Positions 29,324 to 38,595 of a DNA stretch of 64,000 bases are shown in pieces. The stretch spans positions 62,001 to 126,000 of the forward strand of contig NZ_FTMV01000004.1 in assembly GCF_900156175.1 (NCBI RefSeq), given 5' to 3'. Both the position numbers and the translations under genes were made by a program. The notes under the pieces were generated by a model that saw only the letters and a program-made list of their open reading frames with translations, was not told where the DNA came from and searched no databases. The stretch is from Janthinobacterium sp. TND4EL3. Its GTDB lineage: Bacteria > Pseudomonadota > Gammaproteobacteria > Burkholderiales > Burkholderiaceae_D. Within the stretch, counting starts at the first letter, position 1; every line of letters begins with the position of its first letter.

Positions 29324-29983
29324 ATGGCCACCATCGCATTTGATCCAAAACAACTCGCCATCGATTCGATCGCCGGCGAGGCGGCGCTGGATGCCGCGCG
29401 CATGACGCCGGACTGGCTGCGCCAGCGCCTGGCCGAACCGCCGGACTGGCAGCCCGAGATTACCCAGGATTTCCTCTCCGCCCGCGCCGTGCCCGTGCGC
29501 GCCGCCGTGCTCATTCCCCTCGTGCGGCGGCCGGATGGCCTGACCATCCTGCTGACCATGCGCACGGACCACCTGAGCAGCCATGCGGGCCAGGTCAGCT
29601 TTCCCGGCGGGCGCAGCGAACCGTTCGACGGCTCGCCCGTAGCCACGGCCCTGCGCGAGACGGAAGAAGAAGTGGGGCTGGCGCGCCAGCACGTCGAAGT
29701 GCTCGGCTGCCTGCCCGACTACCTGACGGGCACCGGCTACCAGGTCACGCCCGTGGTGGGCCTGGTGACGCCGCCGTTTGAACTGCGCGCCGACCCGTCC
29801 GAAGTGGCGGAAATCTTCGAAGTGCCGCTGGCCTTCCTCATGGATGGCCTCAACCACCAGCGCCTGTCGGTGGAATTGCCGGGCGGACGGCGTTCGTTCT
29901 ACGCCATGCCCTACGAACGCTTCTATATCTGGGGCGCGACGGCCGGCATGCTGCGCAATCTGTTTCACCTCTTGCGCGCGTAA
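29324..29983 (+). CDS. CoA-pyrophosphatase-type Nudix hydrolase
   Basis: 219 residues. The NuCoA and Nudix signatures adjoin: LLTMRTDHLSSHAGQVSFPG then GGRSEPFDGSPVATALRETE and EEVGL, the order seen in NudL/PCD1 enzymes that cleave CoA, oxidised CoA or acyl-CoA to phosphopantetheine and 3',5'-ADP. The E-x-x-E-E in ETEEEVGL binds Mg. It starts 28 bases after the rplS terminator, so it has its own transcript. Substrate beyond the CoA class is inferred. Confidence 0.9.
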   Translation: MATIAFDPKQLAIDSIAGEAALDAARMTPDWLRQRLAEPPDWQPEITQDFLSARAVPVRAAVLIPLVRRPDGLTILLTMRTDHLSSHAGQVSFPGGRSEPFDGSPVATALRETEEEVGLARQHVEVLGCLPDYLTGTGYQVTPVVGLVTPPFELRADPSEVAEIFEVPLAFLMDGLNHQRLSVELPGGRRSFYAMPYERFYIWGATAGMLRNLFHLLRA

Positions 29984-30080
29984 AATGGCGCCCCGCACGT
30001 AATAAGTTTGATTCCGGCACTGCACTGCGCTATCGTAGCGGGCATTGCGGTATTGCTGAAAAAGACAAAAAGGACGTTTG

Positions 30081-31040
30081 ATGACATTTCTCTCCATACT
30101 TTGCGCATTGCTGATCGAGCAGCTCAAACCTTTGCGCGCGGATAATCCCATCTACGCCGAGATCAAGAGCCTGGCGATGCGCATGGAGACCTGGTTCAAT
30201 GCCGGCCACGCCAGCCATGGCCGCATGGGCTGGTTCCTCATGATCGGTGCGCTGATGGTGCCGACGGCGGGCGTGTACTGGATCTTGCTCCACTACCAGC
30301 TGACCCTGCTGGCCTTTGCCTGGAATGTCCTCATCGTCTACCTGACCCTGGGCTTTCGCCATTACAGCCATTACTTCACCTCGATCCAGCTGGCCCTGAG
30401 CGCCGGCGACGAAGCGACGGCCCGCACCTTGCTGGCCGATTGGACCAAGCTCGACACCGTGGGCATGGAAGCGGGTGAAATCGCCCGCATCGCCGTGGAA
30501 AAAGCCCTGATCACCACGCACCGCAATGTGTTTGGCGTATTTTTCTGGTTCCTGATGCCGCTGGGTCCAGCCTGCGCCGTGATGTACCGCGTGGCCGAAT
30601 ACCTGGCGCGCGCCTGGAACGAGCCCGAGCACATGCGCAATGAAGCGTTCGGCCAGTTCGCCGCGCGCGCCTTTTACTGGATCGACTGGATCCCCGTGCG
30701 CCTGACGGCCGTGGCGTTTGCCGTGGTCGGCAATTTCGAGGACGCCATCTACGCCTGGCGCAATTTCGCCCAGCGCTGGCAGGACGAGTCCATCGGCATC
30801 ATCCTGACGGCTGGCGGCGGCGCCATGGGCGTACGCCTGGGCACGCCGGCGGAAACGGCCGCGCGCGTGCTCGTCACGCCCGACATGGCCGTCGACGATA
30901 GCGACAGCGAAAGCGATATCCTGCCCGGCGAAGAGCCGGGGGCGCGCGCCTTGCAGAGCACGGTGGGCCTCGTCTGGCGCGCCTTGCTGCTGTGGATGCT
31001 GTTGCTGCTGTTGATGTCGGGCGCCGTTTTCCTCGGCTGA
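30081..31040 (+). CDS. CobD/CbiB-family integral membrane protein (probably not cobalamin-specific)
   Basis: 319 residues with several membrane helices. The start TFLSILCALLIEQLKPLR and the P-V-R-L-T-A-V-A-F-A segment with FEDAIYAWRNFAQRWQDESI echo CobD/CbiB adenosylcobinamide-phosphate synthase. Many beta-proteobacteria have this CobD-like paralogue next to rplS and the Nudix gene rather than in a cob operon, so a cobalamin role is doubtful. The ATG at 30081 has AAGGA just upstream. An imperfect stem-loop follows. Confidence 0.75.
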   Translation: MTFLSILCALLIEQLKPLRADNPIYAEIKSLAMRMETWFNAGHASHGRMGWFLMIGALMVPTAGVYWILLHYQLTLLAFAWNVLIVYLTLGFRHYSHYFTSIQLALSAGDEATARTLLADWTKLDTVGMEAGEIARIAVEKALITTHRNVFGVFFWFLMPLGPACAVMYRVAEYLARAWNEPEHMRNEAFGQFAARAFYWIDWIPVRLTAVAFAVVGNFEDAIYAWRNFAQRWQDESIGIILTAGGGAMGVRLGTPAETAARVLVTPDMAVDDSDSESDILPGEEPGARALQSTVGLVWRALLLWMLLLLLMSGAVFLG

Positions 31041-31093
31041 TGCGGGCGCATACGCGCCATCCATGCGCCTGGCGCGTGGAAGAAGGTTAAAAT

Positions 31094-31127
31094 AGGGGCT
31101 GGCGCGCAAGGCGTGCCGGCCCCTGTT
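31094..31127 (+). terminator. Possible weak terminator after the CobD-like gene
   Basis: AGGGGCTGGC (31094-31103) pairs with GCCGGCCCCT (31115-31124) with one G-T pair, followed by only GTTT. Plausible but T-poor. Confidence 0.45.
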
Positions 31128-31277
31128 TGCATCGTCAGGGCAGATCGAGGTAGAACCCAAGTCTTCTATAAGATATAATACTGGCTTACCGCAGTACACG
31201 CAGTGCAGTGACAAACTGAACTACCAGCCCGGTTTACCCGCCGGGGCCATTCACGCAATCCAGTCCCGACAAGCCAC

Positions 31278-31613
31278 ATGGCCGAGTTATCTCAAAAAAC
31301 AGGGGAACTCTCAGACGAGTTCTTCATCCTTGGTCTCACCAGCAATGGCAAGCAATTCCGACCCAGCGATTGGGCCGAGCGCCTTTGCGGAGTGATGTCC
31401 TGTTTCAATCCCGAAGGCGGCGGGCGCAACGCGCACCTCCAGTATTCGCCCTACGTGCGCCCGACCGTCGTCAACGGCGTCAAATCCGTGGTCGTCAACA
31501 CCAAGCTGCGCGAAATCGAGCCGATGGCGTTTCACTTCGTGCGCGAGTTTGCCAAGGACAACGACCTGCAGATCGTCGAAGCCTGCTTCCTGCCACCGCC
31601 GGAAGAAAAGTAA
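31278..31613 (+). CDS. DUF3579-like conserved protein
   Basis: 111 residues. The sequence FFILGLTSNGKQFRPSDWAE, RLCGVMSCFNPEGG and YSPYVRPTVVNGVKSVVVNT matches a small beta-proteobacterial family I know as DUF3579, with no defined function. It is cytosolic and globular. A TATAAT at 31174-31179 lies 100 bases upstream, so it likely has its own promoter. Confidence in the gene is high and in the family name moderate. Confidence 0.8.
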   Translation: MAELSQKTGELSDEFFILGLTSNGKQFRPSDWAERLCGVMSCFNPEGGGRNAHLQYSPYVRPTVVNGVKSVVVNTKLREIEPMAFHFVREFAKDNDLQIVEACFLPPPEEK

Positions 31614-31697
31614 AGCCAGCTTCAATTGATCTGGCGCAAAGCCCGTGCCTGCGGGCAGGCGTAGCGTTGACACTTCTGCACGTGAGGGAGTGGCGAC

Positions 31698-32147
31698 ATG
31701 CGTATCGGCGATATCTGCACCCGGCAAACCATCCATTGCCAGCGTGACACCAGCGTGGAGCAGGCGGCGCTGATGATGCGCCAGCACCACGTGGGCGACC
31801 TGGTCGTGGCCGAGCAGCCCAATGGCGAGCACGTCCCCGTCGGCATCCTGACCGACCGCGACATCGTCGTCTCCGTCATCGCCCTGGGCCTCGACCCTGC
31901 CAGCCTGCTGGTGGGCGACATCATGAGCGCGCAGCTGCTCACGGCCAGCGAAGACGAGGACGTCTACGACATCATCGAACGCATGCGCGTCAACGGCATT
32001 CGCCGCTTGCCCGTCGTCAACAGCCTGGGCGGCCTTTTCGGCATCGTCAGCATCGACGACCTGCTGGCCTTCATGGCGGCGGAAATGGCGGAGCTGGCGC
32101 GCATCAGCGGCGGCCAGCTGGCGCATGAAAAGCGCGCGCGCAAATAG
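31698..32147 (+). CDS. CBS-domain protein
   Basis: 149 residues made of two CBS motifs in tandem: GDICTRQTIHCQRDTSVEQA with GILTDRDIVVSVIALGLDPA, then VGDIMSAQLLTASEDEDVYD with VNGIRRLPVVNSLGGLFGIV. Such stand-alone Bateman modules bind adenine nucleotides and regulate partner proteins. Partner unknown. The ATG follows GAGGGAG. Confidence 0.9.
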   Translation: MRIGDICTRQTIHCQRDTSVEQAALMMRQHHVGDLVVAEQPNGEHVPVGILTDRDIVVSVIALGLDPASLLVGDIMSAQLLTASEDEDVYDIIERMRVNGIRRLPVVNSLGGLFGIVSIDDLLAFMAAEMAELARISGGQLAHEKRARK

Positions 32148-32243
32148 GCATACCTGTACCGCCCGTCCGGTATTGCGCAATTCCAGTCAAATCCTCCGCA
32201 CCCGGAAATGCTACAGTCGCTGCTCGTTCCACGGGAAGCGCAT

Positions 32244-33062
32244 ATGCACTATCTGGCCAAGGCACTCTGGTATATCGAATCGCATTCTGCGGACTATCTG
32301 TCGCTCGACGACATTGCCCGCGTGGGCGGCGCTTCGCCCTGCCACCTGACGCGCGCCTTCGGCCTGGCGACAGGCTACTCCGTCATGCGCTATGTACGGG
32401 CGCGCCGGCTGAGCGAGGCGGCGCGCGTGCTGGCGCAGGGGGCGCAGGACATCCTTGCCGTCGCGCTCGCAGCTGGCTACGCTTCCCACGAAGCGTTTAC
32501 GCGCGCCTTCCGCGAGCAATTCAAGGTTACGCCGGAAATGGTGCGGGCCCAGCGCCACGTCGCCAACCTCGCGCTGGTGGAGGCCATCAAACTGGATGTG
32601 GCGCCTGGCGTGGCCCTGGAAGCACCCCGTTTCGAGCAGGGCCCCGCCTTGCTGCTGGCGGGCCTCGTCGAACGTTATCGCGCAGAAACGGCTGCCGGCA
32701 TTCCCGCCCTGTGGCAGCGTTTCCTGGCCCATGCGGCGCCCGGCCAGCTCGCGTATGGCGTGTGCTGCAACAATGACGATGCGGGTAATTTCGATTACCT
32801 GTGCTCCATGCCGGTGAACGACTTTTCCCAGGCCCCCGACGGCTGGACGCGGCTGCGCATCGCCCCGCGGCGCTATGCCGTGTTTCATCACCGCGGCCAC
32901 ATTTCCACCATCCGCGCCACCTGGCATACGGTGTGGAACGAGTGGTTGCCCCGCTCCGGCCTGGAAGTGGCCGACGCGCCTGATTTTGAACGCTACGACC
33001 AGCATTTCGATCCGGCCAGCGGCGTGGGCGGGGTGGAAATCTGGCTGCCCTTGAAAGGTTGA
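32244..33062 (+). CDS. AraC-family regulator with GyrI-like effector domain
   Basis: 272 residues from ATG 32244 (GGGAAG 5 nt upstream); an ATG at 32208 is also in frame. The N-terminal AraC DNA-binding region (about 5-105) has LSLDDIARVGGASPCHLTRA and YASHEAFTRAFREQFKVTPE, the two HTHs. The C-terminal part (about 120-270) is GyrI/SOUL-type, with APRRYAVFHHRGHISTIRAT, as in Rob/SoxS-related small-molecule sensors. Its stop overlaps the next reading frame region by 4 bases, so the acyltransferase-like gene is probably co-transcribed. Confidence 0.88.
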   Translation: MHYLAKALWYIESHSADYLSLDDIARVGGASPCHLTRAFGLATGYSVMRYVRARRLSEAARVLAQGAQDILAVALAAGYASHEAFTRAFREQFKVTPEMVRAQRHVANLALVEAIKLDVAPGVALEAPRFEQGPALLLAGLVERYRAETAAGIPALWQRFLAHAAPGQLAYGVCCNNDDAGNFDYLCSMPVNDFSQAPDGWTRLRIAPRRYAVFHHRGHISTIRATWHTVWNEWLPRSGLEVADAPDFERYDQHFDPASGVGGVEIWLPLKG

Positions 33063-33064
33063 GC

Positions 33065-34534
33065 ATGCTCAATATCCTGTCTGCGCCCCCCTTGTTTGCC
33101 GGCAGTGGCGTGCTGCGTGCGCGCCTGTTACAACTGGCTGCCGCGCTGGCGGCAGGCCTGCCCCTGTACTGGGTGCTGGGACCGCAGCCCGTCGGCTGGC
33201 TGGCCTGGCTGGCGCCGCTGCCCGTGCTGTGGCTGGCCCTGCGCTCGTCGCGCCGCGATGCGGCCTGGATGACCTTGCTGGCTGCCGTGCTGGGCCTGTC
33301 GTCGAATTTCAGCTATTTTCGCCTGCTGATGCCCTTGCCGGCCGTGCTGGCCGCGATCGCCGTCAAGGCATTGCTGTGGCTGCTGGTGGTGCTGGCCACG
33401 CGGCGCCTCGTGCTGCGCTACCGGGCAGGCTGGACGGTGCTGGCCTATCCCGTGCTGTGGGTGGCCATCGATACCGTGATGGCGGCCTTCTTGCTCGATG
33501 GTAACTGGGGCAGCCTGGCGTATTCGCAAGCCGATCATCTTGCTGTGCTGCAGGTGGCCGCGCTGGCCGGCGTGCCCGGCCTGCTGTTCGTGCTGTGCCT
33601 GGCGCCGTCCGCGCTGGCCCTGCTGCTGGCGGGCGGCCGCGCATACGCGCCGGCGGCGGGCGCGGCCGCGCTGCTGCTGGCGGCCGCCTTCGCCGGCGGC
33701 GCCTGGCGCGTGCACGGCGCACCCGGACCCGGAGCAGGACCAGGCGGGCCGCTGGCGGGACTGGCGGCTATCGACGATTTCATCGGCCCGGCCACGCCGC
33801 CGGCGCGCGCGCAAGCCGTCTGGGACCAGTACGCGCGCCACGTGGCGCAGCTGGCCGGGCAGGGCGCCCGGCTGGTGCTGCTGCCGGAAAAGATCGCCGT
33901 GCTGGCGCCAGCGCAGGCCGACGCCGTGCGGCAGCGCTTCCAGGCGCTGGCGCGGCAAGCGGGCGTGTGGATCATTCTCGGCATCGGCGTGCAAGAGGCG
34001 GCCGGGCGGCGCAACCTGGCCTGGCTGTTTGCTCCCGATGGCGCCGCGCCCGTCAGCTACCAGAAGCACCATCTGGCGCCGCCCGAGCGCGAGTTTCTTG
34101 CCGGTGGCGCGTATGCCGTGCAGCCCGTGGCGGGGCAGGACATGGGCCTGGCCATCTGCAAGGACATGCATTTCGCGCCGCTGGGACAGGCGTATGGCGC
34201 GGCCGGGGCGCAGGCGATGCTGGTGCCGGCCTGGGATTTCCAGCTCGATGGCTGGATGGGCGCGCGCATGACCGTCGTGCGCGGCGTGGAAAACGCTTAT
34301 GCGGTGCTGCGCGCCGCGCGTGAAGGCCGGCTGACGGTCAGCGACGCGTATGGACGGGTACTGGCGGAGCAGGCCAGCAGCGCCATGCCGGGCAGTACCC
34401 TGCTGGCGGCCTTGCCGGCGGCGCGGCCTGTGGCGACCTGTGCCGGTTGGCTGGGACCGCTGTGCGGCTGGCTCTGCGTGGCGCTGGCGCTGCTTTTCCT
34501 GGGCGTGGGGCGCCGCGCCGCCCCCGCTTCATGA
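33065..34534 (+). CDS. Apolipoprotein N-acyltransferase (Lnt)-like membrane nitrilase
   Basis: 489 residues. Several membrane helices (about 15-220) precede a carbon-nitrogen hydrolase domain with one C-terminal helix (GPLCGWLCVALALLFLGVG). The nitrilase triad is readable: Glu in LVLLPEKIA, Lys in SYQKHHLAPPERE, Cys in GLAICKDMHF. In Lnt the sequence after the Cys is usually Y-E; here it is K-D, and the protein is shorter than classic Lnt and sits beside an AraC regulator. It is therefore probably a paralogue; the substrate is uncertain. The ATG at 33065 is chosen over an overlapping TTG. Confidence 0.75.
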   Translation: MLNILSAPPLFAGSGVLRARLLQLAAALAAGLPLYWVLGPQPVGWLAWLAPLPVLWLALRSSRRDAAWMTLLAAVLGLSSNFSYFRLLMPLPAVLAAIAVKALLWLLVVLATRRLVLRYRAGWTVLAYPVLWVAIDTVMAAFLLDGNWGSLAYSQADHLAVLQVAALAGVPGLLFVLCLAPSALALLLAGGRAYAPAAGAAALLLAAAFAGGAWRVHGAPGPGAGPGGPLAGLAAIDDFIGPATPPARAQAVWDQYARHVAQLAGQGARLVLLPEKIAVLAPAQADAVRQRFQALARQAGVWIILGIGVQEAAGRRNLAWLFAPDGAAPVSYQKHHLAPPEREFLAGGAYAVQPVAGQDMGLAICKDMHFAPLGQAYGAAGAQAMLVPAWDFQLDGWMGARMTVVRGVENAYAVLRAAREGRLTVSDAYGRVLAEQASSAMPGSTLLAALPAARPVATCAGWLGPLCGWLCVALALLFLGVGRRAAPAS

Positions 34535-34687
34535 CGGGAAATACTTCATTTTGCTGCAATGCGCAAAAACACAGCCGGTGCGTGCATTTTCATATTATCC
34601 GCAAAGCAGCCACATAATCGCCAATGGTAATTGCACGGCTGCCGCCTATATACAGGCGCCATGCCGGATATATATTGCACTGCAATA

Positions 34688-34740
34688 AGTGGTTTTTCTC
34701 TGGTATTGAGAAAAGCGTGAAACTGGTATTAATTGGTACT
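34688..34740. promoter_or_regulatory. Cluster of TGGTATT-like direct repeats at the 3' end of the GntR gene
   Basis: TGGTTTT (34690), TGGTATT (34701), TGGTATT (34724) and TGGTACT (34734) lie at 11, 23 and 10 base steps, so on nearly one face of the helix. The first two repeat the TGGTNNT-N4-TGGTATT arrangement found at 35691 and 54895. The cluster overlaps the regulator's last codons, so its purpose is unclear. Confidence 0.45.
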
Positions 34741-35469
34741 TAATTCGGCCACGAAGTCGTACATATCGCCGCGGAAGTAGGAGCGGCAAAATTCCACGGC
34801 CCGGCCATCGCGCAAAAAGCCCAGCCTTTCCACCGATAAACCGGCATCGCCTTCCTCCGCCTGCAGCAGGCTGGCCTGTTCCCCCGTCAATAACAGCGCG
34901 CTGAGGCGCTGCAAGGCGCGCACGGGGCGGTTGCCCGCCTGTTCCAGCGCGTCGTACATGGACACGTCGACGGCGTCGAGCGCCGGCAGGCAGCTGGCCA
35001 CGATGGTGGCGTATTCCAGGCACATCGGCACCTCGTCCGCATAGCGGATGCGGTGGAAGCGGTACACGGGCGCGCCCGGCGACAGCCGCAGGCGCAAGGC
35101 TTCTTCCGGGGTGACGGTGCCCTCTGCGCGCTTGAGCCACACGCTGCGCGGCGTGCGTCCGCGCGCCCGCATGTCCTCTGAAAACGAGGTCAGCTTGGCG
35201 AAGTTTTTCTCGATGCGCGTATTGATGAAATTGCCCGAGCCGGGGCGCCGCACCAGCAAGCCCTCGTTGACGAGGCCATCGATGGCCTTGCGCACGGTGA
35301 TGCGCGAGACGGCCAGGTCGCTGGCCAGCTGGCGCTCGGCCGGCAGGGCTTCGTCGGGGCCGAGGATGCGCTTGTCGATCGCTTCGCGCAGCGCGCGCTG
35401 CAGTTGCTGGTACAGGGGCAGGCTGCTCGTCTGCCCCAGGCCTTGCATGATGTGAGCCAGGGTGGTCAT
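34729..35469 (-). CDS. GntR/HutC (UTRA) regulator, NagR/NagQ-type
   Basis: 246 residues from the ATG at 35469, giving MTTLAHIMQGLG; the longer frame to 35541 is less likely. The winged HTH reads ALPAERQLASDLAVSRITVR with KAIDGLVNEGLLVRRPGSGN, and the UTRA effector domain follows (LTSFSEDMRARGRTPRSVWL, YRFHRIRYADEVPMCLEYAT). This family includes GlcNAc-6-P-responsive repressors (NagR, YvoA, DasR). It heads the sugar locus and is divergent from the receptor at 35858. It is a paralogue of the regulator at 53180. Confidence 0.88.
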   Translation of the reverse strand: MTTLAHIMQGLGQTSSLPLYQQLQRALREAIDKRILGPDEALPAERQLASDLAVSRITVRKAIDGLVNEGLLVRRPGSGNFINTRIEKNFAKLTSFSEDMRARGRTPRSVWLKRAEGTVTPEEALRLRLSPGAPVYRFHRIRYADEVPMCLEYATIVASCLPALDAVDVSMYDALEQAGNRPVRALQRLSALLLTGEQASLLQAEEGDAGLSVERLGFLRDGRAVEFCRSYFRGDMYDFVAELSTN

Positions 35470-35857
35470 ACGCTGAGGGTCTCCGTTACGGCGCGTTGCA
35501 GACGCGCTCTGTATCTGTTTTGTGTCGCTGGATAATACCAAAAAAGGCCGTTATAAAACCAGTTTGAATTATCAGGTCAACAATTTATGCCTGCCTTCGC
35601 CGGTATTTAGTCCGTCTACACGGGCTACAGATTGATTTGGATAAAGTGGTCTGTGTGATTCAAACAACGTTATAAAAAAAAAGTTGCAACTGGTAGTGTT
35701 CTGGTATTGGATAGTAGTATATTGGCGTTGAATTGGTTTTGTAAGTGGTTGTGCCGAAGGGTCTGCAGCATGCCGGCGACAGTGGGCGGGCTGGAAAGAA
35801 GATCTACGTTAAAAATGAAAAGGTTCCAATCCTGGAGCCTAAATCAAGGGGGAGTAC
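35470..35857. other. Divergent control region between GntR and TonB-receptor genes
   Basis: A 388-bp AT-rich gap. It holds AATACCA (35534-35540) and AAAACCA (35555-35561), 21 bp apart, on the regulator side. TGGTAGT (35691), TGGTATT (35702), TGGTTTT (35734) and TGGTTGT (35746) are on the receptor side. A possible promoter for the GntR gene reads TTGACC (35575-35580) then TTATAA on the minus strand. No gene seen here. Confidence 0.5.
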
Positions 35858-38539
35858 ATGAAACGCAATTTGACACCTGCAGCTGCCGTCGTGAAATCCG
35901 GTTCGCGTAGCCGCACGCCGATCGCTGCGGCCGTTGCCGTGATGGTCGCCGGCCTGGCCTTTTCGGCGCAGGCGCAAGAAGCACCCGCCGAAGATGTGGC
36001 CACCGTCACGGTGACGGGCGTGCGTGCATCGCTGGAAAAATCGCTGAAGCAAAAACGTAATGCGGATTCCGTGGTGGAAGTGGTGACCGCTGAAGATATC
36101 GGCAAGATGCCTGACCGTAACGTGGCTGACGCGATCCAGCGCCTGCCAGGTGTGAATACCCAATCGTCGGCCGGTGGCGAAGGCGGCTTCGGCGAAAACG
36201 ACCGCGTCAGCCTGCGCGGCACCAGCCCCAGCTTCCAGCAAACCCTGTTCAACGGCCATGCCATCAGCACGGGCGACTGGTTTGTCTTGAATCAATTTGG
36301 CGGCAACGTCGGCCGCAGCAGCAGCTTCTCCCTGCTGCCATCGGAGTTGGTGAGCTCCGTGGTCGTGCACAAGAGCGCCACGGCGGACCTGCCTGAAGGC
36401 GGTGTCTCGGGCGTGATCGACGTGATCACCCGCCGTCCGCTGGAATTCAAGAACCAGATCACGGCCGAAGGCTCGATCCAGGCTTTCCATAATGACCTGG
36501 CCGGCAAGACGGACCCGCAGTTCTCCGGCCTGGTGAACTGGAAGAATGACACGAATACCCTCGGTATCATGGTGCAGGGTTTCTCGCAGAAATCGACCGT
36601 GCGCCGCGATGGCCAGGAAATCCTCGGCTACACGCCGATCTCCGCTACCAGCAATGCGGCCTTGGCCCATCCTGAACTGGCAGGCGTAAAAGTGCCGACC
36701 TTTATCGGCGCCAGCCTGTTCGAGCAAAAGAAAACCCGCGAAGGCGGCGCATTCGACATCGAATTCAAGCCCAGCAAGGACCTGACCCTGGACGTGAATG
36801 GCTTCTATTCGCAACTGAAGGCACCGCATCAAAACACCAACTGGCTGGCTGCACCGGCCAACTCGGTGAACAGTACCAACGATAAAGGTGTCTCGACCGG
36901 TCAGGTGCCGACCAACTACACGGTCAAGAATGGCACGCTGACAGGCGCCACCTTCGCAAAAAACTCTGGCGAAGTGGACAATATCTACCGTCCTGATGCT
37001 GGCGGCGAATCGTACTACCTCGATTTCAACTTCAAATACCGCGCCACCAAGGACCTGACCCTGACCGGCAAGCTGGGCAAGACCCATGGCGTCGGCTACG
37101 ACCGCGACGATGTGTACTACCAGAACAACGTCGATGGCGGCATGGTGTATCAATTGAACGGCATGAGCCCGGCCAGTGTTTCCTATCCGGGCGGCACCAC
37201 CACCAAGCCAGGCTCGACGGCATGGGCCGGCGGCGGCGAATCGCGTTCCGTCGACCAGGAAAAATATGCCCAGATCGATGCCGAGCTGCGCCTGTCGTCC
37301 GGCGTATGGGACTCCGTGAAGTTCGGCGCCCGCATGACCGACCACAAGCGCGATGCCGAGCATCCGTTTGAAACCCGTCCGGGCGCGCTGGGCTTCTCGA
37401 ATCCCGGTCCCGTGTGGAACGGCACGATGTACCCGAGCGACTTCGCCAGCAACCTGGGCGGCAACCTGTCGAGCAACTACTTCAAGTACGACGGTTCGGC
37501 ACTGGGCGCCTGGGGCGCGGCTCCCGGCAACCGCCTGTTCGACTACGTGCGTCGCCACAACTGGACCGACGAATTCAAGCTGCAGGAAAAAACCTCGGCT
37601 GTCTACGCCATGGCCAACCTGACGGGCGACAACTGGAGCGGCAACTTCGGCCTGCGCGCCGTGCACACCAAGCAGTCGACCCTCGTCAACCAGGCCGGCG
37701 GTCCGATCACCGGTTCCGACTGGGGGCCATACTCGCAGCATCTGTATGAGCGCAGCTACAACGATTTCTTGCCTAGCGCCAACATCAAGTTCGATGTGCG
37801 CAACGACCTGGTCGTGCGCGCCGCCGTGGCCCGCACCATCGCCCGTCCCGACTACAGCGCGCTTGGTGGTTCGGTATCGCTGAACGACGATGCATTGAGC
37901 GGCAGCGGCGGCAACGTCAACCTGAACCCGGTGAAGTCGGATAACGCCGAAGTCAGCGCCGAATGGTATTTCGCGCCGAAGTCGGCCTTCTCGGTGGGCT
38001 TGTTCTACATGGACCTGAAATCGGTCGTGTCGAACGGTACCGTCAACGCTACCTACTTCAACAGCAAGCGCAATGCCAACGCCGTGTACCAGATCACGTC
38101 GCCATTCAATACCAGCGGCAAGAACAAGGGCGCTGAGTTCAGCTATCAGCAACCGCTGTTCGGCGACTTCGGCATTTTGGCCAACTACACCTATGCTGAT
38201 GGCAAGCTGGACAACGGTGACGAGCTGGTCAACGCATCGCGCAGCACGTACAACCTGACGGCCTTCTACGAAGCCAACGCCCTCAGTGCACGCCTGGCCT
38301 ACAACTACCGTTCGTCGTACAAGGCGGGCGTGGACCGTGGCGCCAGCCAGCACGTCGAAGGCGCGGGCGGCCTGGCCGGTTCGCTCAACTACAAGATCAA
38401 CGAACACTTCACGGTCACGTTCGATGCGCTTAACCTGACGAACACCACCATCAAGATGTACGCTGAAAACCGCGATCAGCCGCGCGCGTTCTATAGCAAT
38501 GGCCGTACCTTCTACCTCGGCCTGCGCGCCAAACTGTAA
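35858..38539 (+). CDS. TonB-dependent receptor for N-acetylglucosamine/chitooligosaccharide (predicted)
   Basis: 893 residues. A signal peptide (AVAVMVAGLAFSAQAQE) precedes the plug with TVTVTGVRASLEKSLKQKRN, then VVEVVTAEDIGKMPDRNVAD and SLRGTSPSFQQTLFNGHAIS, the Xanthomonas/Caulobacter-type TonB family. The barrel ends in RTFYLGLRAKL. GGGGGAG precedes the ATG. The adjacent GntR regulator, direct repeats and downstream nag genes suggest a GlcNAc or chitobiose ligand. It shares its N-terminal half with the receptor at 38744. Ligand is inferred from context. Confidence 0.88.
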   Translation: MKRNLTPAAAVVKSGSRSRTPIAAAVAVMVAGLAFSAQAQEAPAEDVATVTVTGVRASLEKSLKQKRNADSVVEVVTAEDIGKMPDRNVADAIQRLPGVNTQSSAGGEGGFGENDRVSLRGTSPSFQQTLFNGHAISTGDWFVLNQFGGNVGRSSSFSLLPSELVSSVVVHKSATADLPEGGVSGVIDVITRRPLEFKNQITAEGSIQAFHNDLAGKTDPQFSGLVNWKNDTNTLGIMVQGFSQKSTVRRDGQEILGYTPISATSNAALAHPELAGVKVPTFIGASLFEQKKTREGGAFDIEFKPSKDLTLDVNGFYSQLKAPHQNTNWLAAPANSVNSTNDKGVSTGQVPTNYTVKNGTLTGATFAKNSGEVDNIYRPDAGGESYYLDFNFKYRATKDLTLTGKLGKTHGVGYDRDDVYYQNNVDGGMVYQLNGMSPASVSYPGGTTTKPGSTAWAGGGESRSVDQEKYAQIDAELRLSSGVWDSVKFGARMTDHKRDAEHPFETRPGALGFSNPGPVWNGTMYPSDFASNLGGNLSSNYFKYDGSALGAWGAAPGNRLFDYVRRHNWTDEFKLQEKTSAVYAMANLTGDNWSGNFGLRAVHTKQSTLVNQAGGPITGSDWGPYSQHLYERSYNDFLPSANIKFDVRNDLVVRAAVARTIARPDYSALGGSVSLNDDALSGSGGNVNLNPVKSDNAEVSAEWYFAPKSAFSVGLFYMDLKSVVSNGTVNATYFNSKRNANAVYQITSPFNTSGKNKGAEFSYQQPLFGDFGILANYTYADGKLDNGDELVNASRSTYNLTAFYEANALSARLAYNYRSSYKAGVDRGASQHVEGAGGLAGSLNYKINEHFTVTFDALNLTNTTIKMYAENRDQPRAFYSNGRTFYLGLRAKL

Positions 38540-38595
38540 GCAAGACGATCCGGCCTGATGCGCACGCGTCTGGCCGGGTCTTCCTCGGTCTTTTC

